Assembly: GCA_037447655.1 (NCBI GenBank)
Contig: JBBHKE010000169.1
Coordinates: forward strand, 29,021-93,020
Source: Zygnema cylindricum
Lineage: Eukaryota; Streptophyta; Zygnematophyceae; Zygnematales; Zygnemataceae
Reading direction: 5' to 3'
Length of the DNA stretch: 64,000 nt
A program made the translations under genes and the position numbers. Below the pieces are notes generated by a model. The model ran no database searches and was not told where the DNA came from. It saw nothing but the letters and a program-made list of their open reading frames with translations. Within the stretch, counting starts at the first letter, position 1. Each line of letters begins with the position of its first letter. Shown piece by piece: positions 1 to 11,212 of this stretch.

Positions 1-1
1 T

Positions 2-1902
2 GAAACGGATCAGTTTTCTGACTTTGACTTTGAAAATGAAGAGAGGGAAGAGGGAGAAAAAGAAAAATCTGCAGATCTACCAAAGGACAAGGAGGAAAGG
101 ACAACATCCGAGGCAACGCCACAATACAAAGTGGAAACCGATGAGGAACTTTATGAGACACCGGAATCGGAAGATAGGGAAGCTGAAAATCTCCCAAAAC
201 GAAACCCAAGGATGCCTTCCATACCGGCGTCCGATTTTGAAGGGGGAAGAAGAAGTAGTAAACGACTTCAAGAAAGACAAGTAAATAACCAACTCACAAA
301 GATGTCTCACCCAGATGAACCTCAAACATACTTAGAGGCCATAAACACTCTAGAAAGTAGCTGGTGGATTACAGCTATAAATGAAGAAATGGCCTCTATC
401 ATGGAAGCCAATACATGGGAGTTGGTAGATTGTCCACCGGACCGAAAACCGATCGGATGTAAGTGGGTGTTTAAACTTAAATTAAACCCGGATAATACCA
501 TTGAGAGGTACAAAACTAGGTTAGTTGCAAAAGGTTATACACAGAAAGAGGGGATAGACTACGAAGAAACCTTTGCACCTGTAGTCACATTTCCTTCTGT
601 TAGAATCCTTTTAAGTATAGCAGCAACGGAGGATATGGAAATCCACCAGATGGATATTAAAACTGCCTTTTTGCACGGAGAGTTGGAAGAAGAAATTTAC
701 ATGAGGCAACCGGAAGGATTCGTGGAAAGTGGGGAAGAAAACAAAGTTTGCAAACTGATAAAATCACTCTATGGGCTTAAGCAAGCCCCGCGACAGTGGA
801 ATATAAAACTCGACGAATTTCTGACCGGTTTGGGGTATATCAGAATTAGTTTAGATCACTCTATATATTTATTTGAGGATGAGAATGGAGTGACATTTAT
901 TGCTATTTATGTGGATGATTTGTTGGTCTTAAGCAAGTCCTTAGATAAAATTAACAAACTAAACGGGATCTTAGAAGCAGTTTTGATATGAAAGATCCTG
1001 GCGAAGCAAAGTACATTTTGGGAATTCAGATGGAGAGAGATAGAGGGAATAGAATTATAAGACTCACTCAAAAAAAAGCAATCGGTAAAATGCTAGAAAA
1101 ATTTCAAATGGAGAAAGCAAACGGATGTACTACTCCCATGGATTTGAAGAAAGTGAGTGAGGGGAGTGAAGAGGGAGGAATATTCATCATTCATGATGAG
1201 ATGGACGAGATAGAAAGAAAATTTATGGAAAATATCCCTTATCGGCAGATTGTAGGCAGTTTAATTTATTTTATGAACTATACCCGTCCGGATATAGCTG
1301 CAGCTGTAGGTGTCCTTAGTAGAAATCTAAATGAACAAAGAAAGAGAGATTGGGAGGCTGCCAAAAGGGTGATGAGGTATCTGGTGGGGACAAGGGAATT
1401 ATGGTTGCATTTGGGAGGGGAGCATACTGACATCACCACTTGGAGTGATGCCAGTTATGGAGATGTGCCTTTAAGGAGGTGTACGACTGGATATATGTTG
1501 CAAATTGGATCCGGTGCATGTTGTTGGAGTAGCAAGCAACAAAAAGTAGTTGCTCAGTCCAATATGGAGGCTGAATACATGGCTTCCTGTGCTGCCACCA
1601 AATAATTAATGTGGGTTAAATCTCTTCTTGAAGAACTTGGGTTCATGAAGTCTGGAACTCAAAATGTTTTTTGTGATAATCAAGTTGCTATCTCGATTGC
1701 AGCTAATCCGAAACATCACTTCAAAGCTAAGCATAGGGATATTAGACTAAGCTTTATCAAAGAGAAGGTAGAAAATAAAATTATTAAACTGGTTAATAAA
1801 ACTGATAGAGAAATTATTGCAGACATGATGACAAAAGCAGTGCCTTCCCCTAAGTTGATTTATTGCAGAGAAAACTGTGGATTAAAATTGAAAAGTGACT
1901 AG
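2..1902 (+). pseudogene. Copia element E1: 3' part of pol (linker, reverse transcriptase, RNase H), broken
   Basis: Polyprotein part of a Ty1/copia retrotransposon that copies its RNA into DNA; the 5' part lies outside the window. The frame is open from base 2. It gives an acidic linker, then reverse transcriptase from about base 370 with the [25 protein letters not shown] and SLYGLKQAPRQW blocks and the catalytic YVDD at 908-919. An RNase H domain follows, with TTWSDASYGD, QSNMEAEYMA and FCDNQVAI blocks. A frameshift near 960 moves the frame, and a TAA at about 1603 falls where relatives have a glutamate codon. With only these two lesions E1 is one of the better preserved copies, but it is not functional as it stands. 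The family assignment is certain from the motifs. Confidence 0.93.
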
Positions 1903-1904
1903 GA

Positions 1905-1915
1905 ATTAAGGGGAG
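1905..1915 (+). promoter_or_regulatory. Polypurine tract of E1
   Basis: A purine run ending in AAGGGGAG lies directly before the TGTTG start of the 3' LTR. This is the usual plus-strand primer site of LTR elements. The same AATAAGGGGAG core recurs before the 3' LTRs of A2, C (reverse), G and K. Confidence 0.75.
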
Positions 1916-1993
1916 TGTTGAAAAGAGGTAATTAATAGTTCACTTCCCTATTTTAGTTTCGTTTTAAAGAACGAGAGTAAGGATCAAAGGCGC

Positions 1994-2127
1994 GCCATGG
2001 CTGCCGCCATATTTAGAAAGTGGCAGTTTTTGCAGTTAAGGGTATTTTGGCTAAAATGATGCCATGGCTGCCGCCATATTTAGAAAGTGGCAGTTTTTGC
2101 AGTTAAGGGTATTTTGGCTAAAATGAT
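1994..2127 (+). repeat. 67-bp tandem duplication inside the E1 LTR
   Basis: Two copies, 1994-2060 and 2061-2127, start GCCATGGCTGCCGCC and end GGCTAAAATGAT. I see no difference between them, so the duplication is recent. The other LTRs have one copy of the matching GCCATGGCT core. Confidence 0.9.
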
Positions 2128-2130
2128 GCC

Positions 2131-2200
2131 TAGGTCTGGGTTTGAACCTGTGACCTCTGAATTCTAAGTAGCTTATCGCCTTAACCATTAAGGCGTCACG
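2131..2200 (-). other. tRNA-like block (Pol III A/B boxes) in the E1 LTR, antisense
   Basis: Read on the minus strand, the A-box TGGTTAAGGCG fits TRGYNNARNNG fully. About 35 bases on, GGTTCAAACCC fits the B-box RGTTCRANNCC fully. A GCCT/AGGC D-stem closes around the A-box. The anticodon and acceptor stems do not fold cleanly, so this is tRNA-like and not a called tRNA gene. Confidence 0.7.
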
Positions 2201-3453
2201 AAGCGATACACTTGACGGGTTTTACAAATATATAAACATTAACGAAACAGCTAATTAACAGCAGACTAACCAAAAGGAGCAATTTCGGCATGTACGCGAA
2301 TCTGAACCGTGTAAAATATGTTTTGATCGGATTGCCGGCATTATAGCCGCCACGCGAAGTGAGCTTTTTGGCGGCATACGGATATAGCGTCACGCGGTGC
2401 CACGTGGCGCCACATTATTTGATACCGGAGAAGATGGGAGGAGGAACCATGGCTTCCGATATGACACGTGTCACCTTGTAGACCTTGTCGTACAATGGTC
2501 GTACAATAAGTACATCGCCCATTGTACCTTCTTGTACTTTATAGTGTTCCTATTGGACTAGGGTTTAATAGTAGGTAGTCGTGAGTAGGCAGACCGAGAC
2601 TTAGTAATATTTAGGTACCTCTCTCTCTAAGAGAGCTTGTAACTATAAAGGTCATCTTTGACCAGCCATAACTTACTGCTCAGGTGAGCAAATTCAGTGA
2701 TTCTTTTTGCGTTTGACTCAGGGGAGTCTTGTCCTCACAGGGGTGAGAGTGGTCAGAATATTTGTGTGCCTGGGCGGCGCTTATTCAGCGGGAAAGTAAA
2801 AGGGGAAAATATTATCCTAGAGGCTTTACATAGGCTGCTCATTCTGTGGGTCAATGGAGACCACAAAATTTTAGAGCAGATAAAGTGGTTTAGAGAAACC
2901 CCAAATTACCATCCATTCCTGCCTTCGGGTTTGAGGCAAGGCGAAGGAGCAGCAAAAGGTTGCAAGAAAAATTGGCAATGAACAAGGTAACAAAACTGTC
3001 ACTCCCGAATGAACCCCAGACTTACTCAGAGGCAGTAAACAGTCAAGAGAAGAACAAATGGGTAAGAGCCATTAATGATGAGATGGATTCCATTATGGAA
3101 GCCAATACATGGGAATTAGTGGATTGCCCTCCAGATAAAAATCCGATTGGGTGTAAATAGGTGTTGAAACTGAAACTAAATCCAGATAATATAATTGAGA
3201 GGTGTAAGGCAAGATTAGTGGCAAAGGGTTTTACCCAAAAAGAGGTAATTGACTAGGAAGAGACCTTTGCACCAGTTGTACTATTTCCCTCAGTAATGAT
3301 TCTCTTAGCCTAGCTGCAGTGGAAGACATGGAGATCCATCAGATGGATATTAAAACAGCCTTCCTCAATGGTGAGCTAGAGGAACATATTTTCAATGAAC
3401 AACTAGAAGGATTTGTGGAAGAAGGAGAAGAGAGTAAAGTCTGCAGAGTTATC

Positions 3454-3545
3454 AAGTCTTTGTATGGGTTGAAACATGCTCCCAGACAATGGAATAAGAA
3501 AGTCTTTGTATGGGTTGAAACATGCTCCCAGACAATGGAATAAGA
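3454..3545 (+). repeat. 46-bp tandem duplication in E2 reverse transcriptase
   Basis: The segment encoding the SLYGLKHAPRQWNK block occurs twice in a row (3454-3499 and 3500-3545), apparently without differences. Because 46 is not a multiple of three, it breaks the frame. Confidence 0.9.
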
Positions 3546-3986
3546 AACTGGATGAATTCCTAACCAATATGGGATATGTCAAAATCAGCTCTAACCACTC
3601 AATTTACATGTTTGAGGATGAGGAGGGAGTAATTTTTATTGCCATCTATGTGGATGATTTGTTGGTATTAAGTAAGTCCATGGAAAAGATAAATAAGTTA
3701 AAGAAAGATTTAAGGAGCAGATTTGACATGAAAGATCTAGGAGAGGCAAGCTATATCCCCGAAATTCAGATGGAAAGAGAAAGAGAGAAAAGAATAATCA
3801 GATTAACTCAAAAAGAGGCAATCGAAAACATGTTAGAGAAGTTTCAAATGGATAAGGTAAACAGTTGTACCACTCCCATGGACTTGAAGCAAGTAAGTGA
3901 TGGGAGTGTAGAAGGAGGTGTAGTTTTCATTGATGAAGAAATGAGTCCAGAAGAGAGACAGTTTATGAAGTCAATCCCTTACAGAT

Positions 3987-4102
3987 AGATCGTAGAAAGT
4001 GTGATTTATTTCATTAACTGTACAAGATCGGACATAGTTGCAGCAGATCGTAGAAAGTCTGATTTATTTCATGAACTGTACAAGAACGGACATAGCTGCA
4101 GC
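3987..4102 (+). repeat. 58-bp tandem duplication in E2
   Basis: Copies at 3987-4044 and 4045-4102 both start AGATCGTAGAAAGT and differ at a few bases. They cover the segment before RNase H that encodes the GSLIYFMNCTRPD-type block of relatives. Confidence 0.85.
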
Positions 4103-4711
4103 GGTTGGAGTCCTCAGTAGGATAATAATGATCCTAGAAAGAGAGACTGGGAGGCAGCTAAAAGGGTTATGAGATACTTGATAGGAACCAGGGGTCTTTG
4201 GTTGCATCTGGGAGGGGAGAATACTGACATCACCACTTAGAGTGAATCCACTTATGGGGATGCTCCCATGAGGAGGTGCACATGCGGATATGTTTTGTAT
4301 GTTGGAAATGGTGCATGCCGCGGGAGCAGCAAGCAGCAAAAGGTGGCTAATCAGTCTACAATGGAGGCTGAGTATATGGCTTCTTGCTCTCATGATAAAG
4401 TACTAATGTGGGTGAAGTCACTTTTGCAAGAACTTCGATTCATGAAGGTTAGAGTTCAGAAAGTGTTTTGTGACAACCAAGCTGCCAAAACAATTGTAGC
4501 AAACCCAAAAAATCACTTTAAAGATAAACACATGGATATAAGACTAAGCTTTGTAAGAGAAAAGGTGGAGAACAAAATTGTGAGTTTGGAGTACAAACCA
4601 GATGGGGAAATGGTGGCTAACATGATGACAAAACTATTCCATTTCCTAAGCTAAAATATTGTAGGGAAAAATGTGGACTTAAAGAAAAGTGTGACTAGAA
4701 AATAAGGGGAG

Positions 4712-5695
4712 GTTTGAAAAATGACTTTTATGTATTTTCTAGGTCAAGATATATAGTAAAAGGTGATCTTTTTTATGGTTAGGCTCCACTCTCTCTCTCT
4801 CCCCTGTTATCATACTTATTGTAGTCACTGATGACTGGTCAAAGAAAGATGGAGCCATGGCTGCTTAGGCAGCCAGAAGAGGAAGATAGACTAGCAGTTA
4901 GCAAAAAGACTAACGGACCAAGGATTTGATCCTGATCCCTATAGTCCGTAGCCAGTAGCCGGTAGCGTTGTCATATAGTCTAGGACCAGTGCTAAGATAT
5001 ATAGGGCGTGATAATTATTTACACTAGTATTGGCGGATTAAGCCGATTAACGGATTTACAGGACTATAAACATAGAGACAGTTAGAATATTTCTATATGC
5101 AGACGGTCGACTAATTTGAACGGCGCACATTAAAAGCCGGTTAACATCGGAAGGCTCCTATTGAAGCCGACATTTTGGAATATACGTTTTGGCTGTTTTT
5201 GGACGTTGTGTCACTAGGTGCCACGTGGCGCCTCGTCATTCGATTACACGATTTGCAGGAAACCAGGAGACAAGTCCAAAAGTGACAGGCGTCCCCTCCA
5301 TGGCCATATCGTACAATGGCCGTACAAGAACTACATCGCCAGTTGTACTTTCTTGTACTGTACAGTATTTTGAATGGATCCGTACATCAGTAGTAGGGGG
5401 TTTAGAGAGGGGTTCTAGGACTTAGAGTTTTTTTTGTAGCCGCCTCTCTCTCTCAAAGCTTGTATAAAAGGTGGCATTTTTGCCATTTGAAATCTAATCG
5501 CCTGGTAGGGTGTTTTCAATGATTTTTTTTGAATAGAGTTTAGGGGAGTCCAACCTTCACAGGGGTGAAGGCAACCTGAATCTTTGCCTACTTGGGAGGC
5601 AGTTGATTCAAAGGGAAGAAGGGCATTTCAAATTATCATAGAAGGCTTCAAGTAAGCTGCAGTTTCTGTGCACTTATGGAGGTCACAAAATTGCA
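4712..5695 (+). repeat. 3' LTR of copia element E2
   Basis: It follows a purine tract (AATAAGGGGAG). The start has decayed from TGTTG to GTTTG, and the end is ...CACAAAATTGCA. It has the GCCATGGCT core, an antisense tRNA-like block, GTAC-rich promoter-like sequence near 5310-5370, and the ...AGGGGAGTC...CACAGGGGTGAAGG block found near the end of all LTRs of this lineage. Confidence 0.82.
4914..4985 (-). other. tRNA-like block in the E2 LTR, antisense
   Basis: On the minus strand GGATCAAATCC matches the B-box at 10 of 11 positions. The A-box side is poorly preserved. It sits at the same place in the LTR as the other copies. Confidence 0.5.
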
Positions 5696-6067
5696 AATCA
5701 TTGTCATTATGTTCATAAACTCATATCACTTGCATTACCTTTTTCATTTTTCATTTTTCCATCACCATTGTTTTTTGGTTGTTTTTCAAATCCTTTTACT
5801 TCACCCTTTCCACTTATATCTTGTAATTCTTACATTTCACCTATATTTTTTCCCAAACGCAAATATCAATTGACCTCCTCCCACTTAGTCACAGAGGATT
5901 CCTTTTTACAAACAATTTTTTACTTCGATATTACATTGGACATTTTCCGAATTTTCCCATCTTATCATAATTAAACATCGACTTTCTTATAAATTTGTCT
6001 TTTCTTGTTAACCTTTTTTCCCGCGTTATCACTCACCTCTTTCCAAGACTAAAATTAAGAGGGAGTG
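5696..6067. other. AT-rich non-coding stretch ending in a polypurine-like tract
   Basis: I see no gene. Short open frames here are low-complexity. The last bases, TTAAGAGGGAG, precede a TGTTGAAGTACAA start. This looks like the polypurine tract and LTR start of another retroelement, in whose 3' end E2 may lie. Confidence 0.4.
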
Positions 6068-6437
6068 TTGAAGTACAATTTATGTTGTGTAACTAGCAAA
6101 CCGTATTTTTTTAATGTATGTTTGTGCCTACAATTTTTTTACTAATCACGATCGTCAAATTTGATGTACAAACTGAAGCTACAGTACTGTAGCACTTCTG
6201 TAGTTTTCGCAATAAAGGCTCTCCATATTGAGAGTGCTAGTGACAATATGTCCAAAAGAGAACCGAAGCCGCAATGCACAAAAAGGTACGACTAGACCAA
6301 TGACAAAGTCGGTGGACCCTATTCACGAACAACAAATTACATGAACCGACTAATAATAAAACTTACTATAACAAACAAAGTACAGTACATTACAACACAA
6401 TACAACACTGCACTATTATGGTATAGTATTGTACAAC
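6068..6437 (+). repeat. LTR-like sequence related to the inverted-repeat arms at 21.2 and 23.2 kb
   Basis: It begins TGTTGAAGTACAA after a purine tract. Several blocks (AAATTTGATGTACAAA, GAAGCCGCAA, GACAAAGTCGGTGGA) recur in the same order at 21255-21405 and inverted at 23010-23260. The end is not defined. It may be cut by the element starting at 6441. Confidence 0.45.
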
Positions 6438-6440
6438 TTA

Positions 6441-7628
6441 GGGTATGTCCCCATGTGCATAATTAAGGGTTTTTTTTTCTGTCATTTTCTTGTAAAACTT
6501 AGCGTCGTACTGCCTAAGTTGCAACCGTACGAAAAAATCGAAAATTTGTAGAGTACAATTTGCATCATACTCGAACTTAGGATGTACAAAAATTTGTCTT
6601 CATGTGTCTTTCAACACACAACCACGACAAATCGCCATCTTCAAACTTTTCTTTAAAACACATCGGCGATGTGTTTTAAAACAAAGTATTTTCGACAAAC
6701 AAATAGGAACCTATATTCGCACGTGACGTAATTTTCAAAAAAATTCAAACGATTTCCAAAGACAAAGAAAAGTACAGAATCCGCTATGTTCTGTCCGTTT
6801 GCGTCCATCAAAGTACGCAATTTGTTTTGTTTTGTTAGGTTGTGCTCAGTAGGGAAATTTTTGTTTCAGTGGTCTGAAGATTCCGACGCCATTTCACGAA
6901 AAGGTGAGAACTCTCTGAAGCCGCATCAAGTCGCACTCACCGCACCTTCAAACTCCACCACGCCTTCAAACTTCATTATTCCGCATTCTTCCACCAAGCG
7001 GGCTCTAGTTAAGCGGTGGGAAGAGGGAAAAAACAGTGAGAGTGAAGTTTTCTGACCATTGCTAGAGCTATTCAAGCATTTTTTTTGACTTAAAAAAAAA
7101 CACAATTATTATTATGTTATTCCTCTCAGACAATGGCGGCTAATAAGTTTTATCTTTTAGGTTGTTTCATCCGACAATCTTACCTCGTTTTTACACGGCC
7201 AAAATAACAAAAAAAAATAATCTTTGCGCTTAAAATTGGTTTTGTTATGTATCACTCAATCTACTGTACACATCGGCTGTACTAAAATCCATTATACAAT
7301 TAAAAGCAACCATATCATTATAATGAGCCTACGGCACTTCTTCAACCATAGACATGCTCCATGGGCAGTAGAGTGTCGAAAGGTTGGACGTCTATAAATG
7401 TCACGCAATGTGATGCGACGTCCAAAGCATTTTTTCACAATTTGGTGCGTCATCACGGATTGTACATGATTGACAGCTGTCACGGGCATTGTCGACGTAT
7501 ACAATAGTCACACCCTTAAGTGACAACTTCGTTTGTAACACATAGGGATACCTGAAATCTGGGTCCGCCAGATCTGCGCTAAAATACAAAGTAAGTTCGC
7601 TAAGTTACAAGTTCATGGGGACATACCT
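6441..7628. mobile_element. PIF/Harbinger-like DNA element
   Basis: The ends are inverted: GGGTATGTCCCCATG on the left and its complement on the right, with the outermost base changed. TTA flanks both ends (6438-6440 and 7629-7631). TTA target duplications and GGG-type ends are typical of PIF/Harbinger and Tourist elements. The interior has no transposase I can identify. A minus-strand frame at about 7401-7589 is partly conserved in the second copy at 10.5 kb, but I do not recognise it. Confidence 0.6.
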
Positions 7629-7736
7629 TTAGAAAAGTGCGTTTTTATTAATTACATAACTGTGATTGTACTTCAATAGTCTGTACGACACGACCATCAG
7701 TGTCAGTACGGATTGACATGTTTTGTACATCCTCAT

Positions 7737-8443
7737 CATAGTTGTCCTATTCGTACGGATTTCGACTTTTTTCCGAAAACTACGTAGTATTCGTTTCTTT
7801 CATACCGTTCGTTAGTTTTCGCTGTACGATGTACCAAAACGTACGAAAACCGTCCCCTTAATCCTAAAAAATCCTTAAAAATCCTAAAAACGTACGGCAA
7901 ACATACGGAAATGTACGTCGTTGTACGACATGTGTACCCTAAAAAACCTAGGAGTACAGATAATGTAAGGCAGCTGTACTGTAATTTACCGGAATGTACG
8001 ACATGCACGGGAAGTACCCTAAACACCCTAAAATCCCCCCATCACTAACCCTAAAAGTACTGAAATATACGAACGCCGTACGTAGATGTACGAAAAATGT
8101 AAGTCCGTATAACTGAAATATACGGTAAAGTAAGAAAATGTACCCTAAAAATCTCAAAATAATAACCGTCAAAAGTACGAAAAAATACGGACACTGTACG
8201 TAAATGTACGAATAATTGTTGGCTATTTAACATAAATATTTGAGAACGCACGAGAATGTACCCTAAAACTCCTCAAACCCCTTAAAAGTACTGAAATGTA
8301 CGAAAATAGTACGCAAATGTACGGAAATGTACTAGTACATCGGTAGGTACGCATTTTATAACATTTTTTTCATCGTTAAATGCGTATCGTGCGTAGTATT
8401 CGCTCCTTCGTTTCGTGCGTATTATGCGCACGGGACAACTATG
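7737..8443. mobile_element. hAT-like MITE (707 bp)
   Basis: The 11-bp inverted ends CATAGTTGTCC and GGACAACTATG are flanked by a perfect 8-bp target duplication ATCCTCAT (7729-7736 and 8444-8451). An 8-bp duplication with short CA-type ends indicates the hAT superfamily. The unfilled site is present in the duplicate at about 10752. The interior is full of GTACG-containing repeats and has no transposase, so it is non-autonomous. Confidence 0.85.
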
Positions 8444-8855
8444 ATCCTCATTAGTATTAGGGTGCAGTTACATCAAACGAAAAGTGAGGTACATTACAGA
8501 ATTTTGTACCTTATCGTACTATTTCGTACAATTTATTCGTGACTTTTTTGAAAACAACATTACAGAAGATACGATTATGATTCTCCAAGGGTCTGGGAGA
8601 AAGCATCGACCGTCCGATTATACTCTGGTTTTCATCCGCGAAGCAATATCTCTTTCGCCTCTGTACTGGTGGACCCACTTCACGGAGGTGAGTGCACCAT
8701 CACAGAACCAGTAGAATCGCTACACCTGGTAGATAGACACGTGCGACGATGAACAATATTAAATTTTTATCACGCCAGTCACGTGCCTTCGGACAAGGTG
8801 ACCGTAAAATCTTTGCCGAAAAAAAGTACGGTTACGCCACCCTTATTTGACACTA

Positions 8856-9469
8856 CACTGCGAATCGTAATTAGAGTAAATTACTCTAATTCGGTCGCTC
8901 GAAATTTCGACTCTATGACATCAAATAGAGTAGACGATTCTAATTTTTTCATTTTCTAATTCAGGTAAGTTTAATTAGCGTAAAAAATTGTAATATAGGT
9001 TCGTTTTAAACAGTGTGGAGTACGGACGACGTTCGACCGTGCAAAATTGTACTTTTTTAAGTAAAAAGGTGCAAATAATGATTTAATAGAATCGCGCTCG
9101 CATGTGAAATCGCACTAAACGAAAAATCAATCACATCGAAAAAAAGCCGTTCGCATAACTCTCGTCCGTCGACAGCATCGTCGTCAATGTGAACATTAAC
9201 TGACATTCAGCGCGACAAATAATACTAACGTCATAATGACGTCAAAACTATACGGACTGACAGATTTTGTACGTCTGCATAATTTAGTGTTCATAATTTC
9301 ACCGCGGAAATTTATCGCCGACATAACCCAATATAGAGTACTTAAATAAATTAGAGTAAACTTCCCCTGTGAAAAAGTTCTATCACATAAATTAGAGTTC
9401 ATTACTCTAATTGTTTTTTTTTGTTTTTTTACTCTAATTTTTTCATTACTGTAATTACGATTCGCGGTG
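8856..9469. mobile_element. Mariner-like MITE a
   Basis: The inverted ends are CACTGCGAATCGTAATTAG and its near complement, flanked by TA (8854-8855 and 9470-9471). The second copy of the surrounding segment (about 11165) has the site without the element. A TA target duplication suggests the Tc1/mariner group. There is no transposase. Confidence 0.8.
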
Positions 9470-9512
9470 TAGTGAAAGTGTACCTGTATTACTGTAGGTG
9501 TGGACGTAGCTA

Positions 9513-9710
9513 CACCGTGAATCGTTATTAGCCTTATGTAAGCTATATCGGCACCCCAAAATTTTGACAGTGATACCTTAAATATAATAAATTGCACTAT
9601 TTAAGGCGTGGACCATAATCCGCCACGTCTCCTGGTACTAAATTAGAATGAATGACGCTAATTTTTTATTTACACTAATCATTTCTATACGCTAATAACG
9701 ATTCAAGGTG
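9513..9710. mobile_element. Mariner-like MITE b (198 bp)
   Basis: The ends CACCGTGAATCGTTATTAG and CTAATAACGATTCAAGGTG are inverted relative to each other, with TA on both sides. It is a short relative of MITE a, inserted at the TA in GTAGCTACTG, which is intact in copy 2. Confidence 0.75.
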
Positions 9711-9722
9711 TACTGTACAGTA

Positions 9723-10261
9723 CACCGCGCATCGTTATTAGTGTCACGATCACTAATTTGGGTTCTTAAAATTTTGATTTTTTTCCAAAAATAGTATACG
9801 TGATTTTAATTTTTCCTTGACGTTAATTGAGGTTTCGGACAAATTAGCGTACAGAACGAAAGTATATTAATATGTAAATAGTGTGGTGTACGGTCGATGT
9901 CAGACCGTACATAAATGTACCTTTTTAGTTGAAAATTTTACAAAAAATGAATTAAATCGGACGCGTTCGCATAGGAACGTGCGCTAAAAAAATGGGATTG
10001 GTCTGACATGTAAATAAGTCTGACATGTACGGATATTTAAATTTCACTACGGTGTACGATTTTTTATATTTTGTACGAATACATATAATAATGTATATAA
10101 TCGTACAGAAAATTTTCCATTTTTGCTGTTCCAAATTAGCGTGAACACTGAAATTAGAATAAACCTATTTTTTTTTAATTTTCAAATTCTTAATTAGCGT
10201 CAATGACGGTATATTTACTTACACACTATTTAAACTTTGACACTAATAACGATGCGCGGTG
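9723..10261. mobile_element. Mariner-like MITE c
   Basis: The ends CACCGCGCATCGTTATTAG and CTAATAACGATGCGCGGTG are perfect complements, flanked by TA. The interior resembles the sequence at 51345-51735. It is separated from MITEs b and d only by the near-palindromes TACTGTACAGTA and TACTGTACTGTA. Confidence 0.78.
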
Positions 10262-10273
10262 TACTGTACTGTA

Positions 10274-10418
10274 CACCGCGAATCGTAATTAGAGTAATGA
10301 AAAAATTAGAGTACAAAAACTAAAGACAGCTTTCTCTTGTCTCAATGTTTTATTTTTGAATGTTGGCGAATGCTTCCGCTGTAATCTTGCACTCTGATTT
10401 TTGTGTAAGATCCTATCA
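10274..10418. mobile_element. Mariner-like MITE d, truncated
   Basis: The left end CACCGCGAATCGTAATTAG follows a TA, and the next bases match MITE a. No right end is present before the segmental duplicate begins at about 10419. Confidence 0.6.
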
Positions 10419-11212
10419 CAAATGTCACGCAAGGTTATGCTGACGTCCAAAGCATTTTTTCACAATTTGGTGCGCCATCACAGATTGTACATGGTTGACA
10501 GCCGTCACGGGCATTGTCGACGTATACAATCGTCACACCCTTAAGTGACAACTTCGTTTGTAACATATAGGGACACCTGAACTCCGGGTCCGTCGGATCT
10601 GCGCAAAAATACAAAGTAATTTTTGCTTAGCTATAAGTACATGGGGACGTACCCTTAGAAAAGTGCGTTTCATTAATTACACAGTGATTGTACTTCAACA
10701 GTCTGTACGAAACGACCATCAGTGTCAGTACGGATTGACATGTTTTGTACATCCTCAATAGTTTTAGGGTGCAGTTACATCAAAAAAAGTGAGGTACATT
10801 ACAGAATTTTGTTTCTTACCGTACTATTCCGTACAATTTATTCGTGACTTTTTTTCAAAACAACATTAGAGAAGATACGATTATGATTCTCCAAGGGACT
10901 GGGAGAAAGCATATACCGTCCGATTGTACTCTGGACTTCATCCGCGAAGCAATCTCTCCAGCCGCCTCTGTACTGGTGGACCCACCTCACGGAGGTGAGT
11001 GCACCATCACAGAACCAGTAGAATCGCTACACCTGGTCGATGAACACGTGCGAAGATGAACTACTACTAAATTTTTATCACGTCGCCAAAGTCACGTGCC
11101 TTCGGGACAAGGTGACCGTAAAATCTTTGCCGAAAAGAACTACGGTTACGCTACCCTTATTTGACACCAGTGAAAGCGTACCTATATTACTGTAGGTGTG
11201 GACGTAGCTACT
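10419..11212. repeat. Segmental duplication, copy 2 (unfilled)
   Basis: A contiguous counterpart of 7395-9514 with a few per cent differences. It carries the right end of a Harbinger-like element (CATGGGGACGTACCC followed by TTA). A frame at 10844-11059 has a counterpart at 8484-8714 but lacks recognisable protein features. Confidence 0.8.

Larger units (their letters stand above)
1916..2873 (+). repeat. 3' LTR of copia element E1
   Basis: The LTR begins TGTTGAAAAG right after the polypurine tract. Its end is placed by alignment to the E2 LTR, whose end is ...CACAAAATTGCA; here the last bases have drifted. It contains a 67-bp tandem duplication, an antisense tRNA-like block, GTAC-rich sequence around 2490-2540 and the GCCATGGCT core shared by all LTRs of this lineage. 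Sequence of element E2 resumes immediately after, so E1 inserted into E2. The 5' LTR is outside the window, so the target duplication cannot be tested. Confidence 0.8.
2874..4675 (+). pseudogene. Copia element E2: degraded pol fragment
   Basis: This is the 3' half of a copia pol gene, the host into which E1 inserted. Recognisable parts in order are the RRSSKRLQEK linker, a reverse transcriptase start (about 3000-3160), the QMDIKTAFLNGELEE block (3350), YVDD (about 3649-3660) and RNase H with TMEAEYMAS (4358) and FCDNQAA (4468). It is interrupted by several stops (for example 3158, 3254, 3313) and by two tandem duplications of 46 and 58 bp, which shift the frame. It cannot encode a working enzyme. 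Confidence 0.9.
7395..9514. repeat. Segmental duplication, copy 1 (interrupted)
   Basis: This matches 10419-11212 over its length apart from two insertions: the hAT-like MITE at 7737-8451 and the mariner-like MITE at 8856-9471. Copy 2 lacks both, so it gives the unfilled sites. The duplicated part includes the right end of the Harbinger-like element plus flank. Confidence 0.8.

Noticed and set aside
7292-7589. Possible transposase remnant on the minus strand of the Harbinger-like element
   Set aside because: Partly conserved in the second copy, but no DDE motif or known block could be seen.
8484-8714. Small gene conserved as a frame at 8484 and 10844
   Set aside because: The conservation is explained by the segmental duplication, and the two frames diverge without protein-like features.
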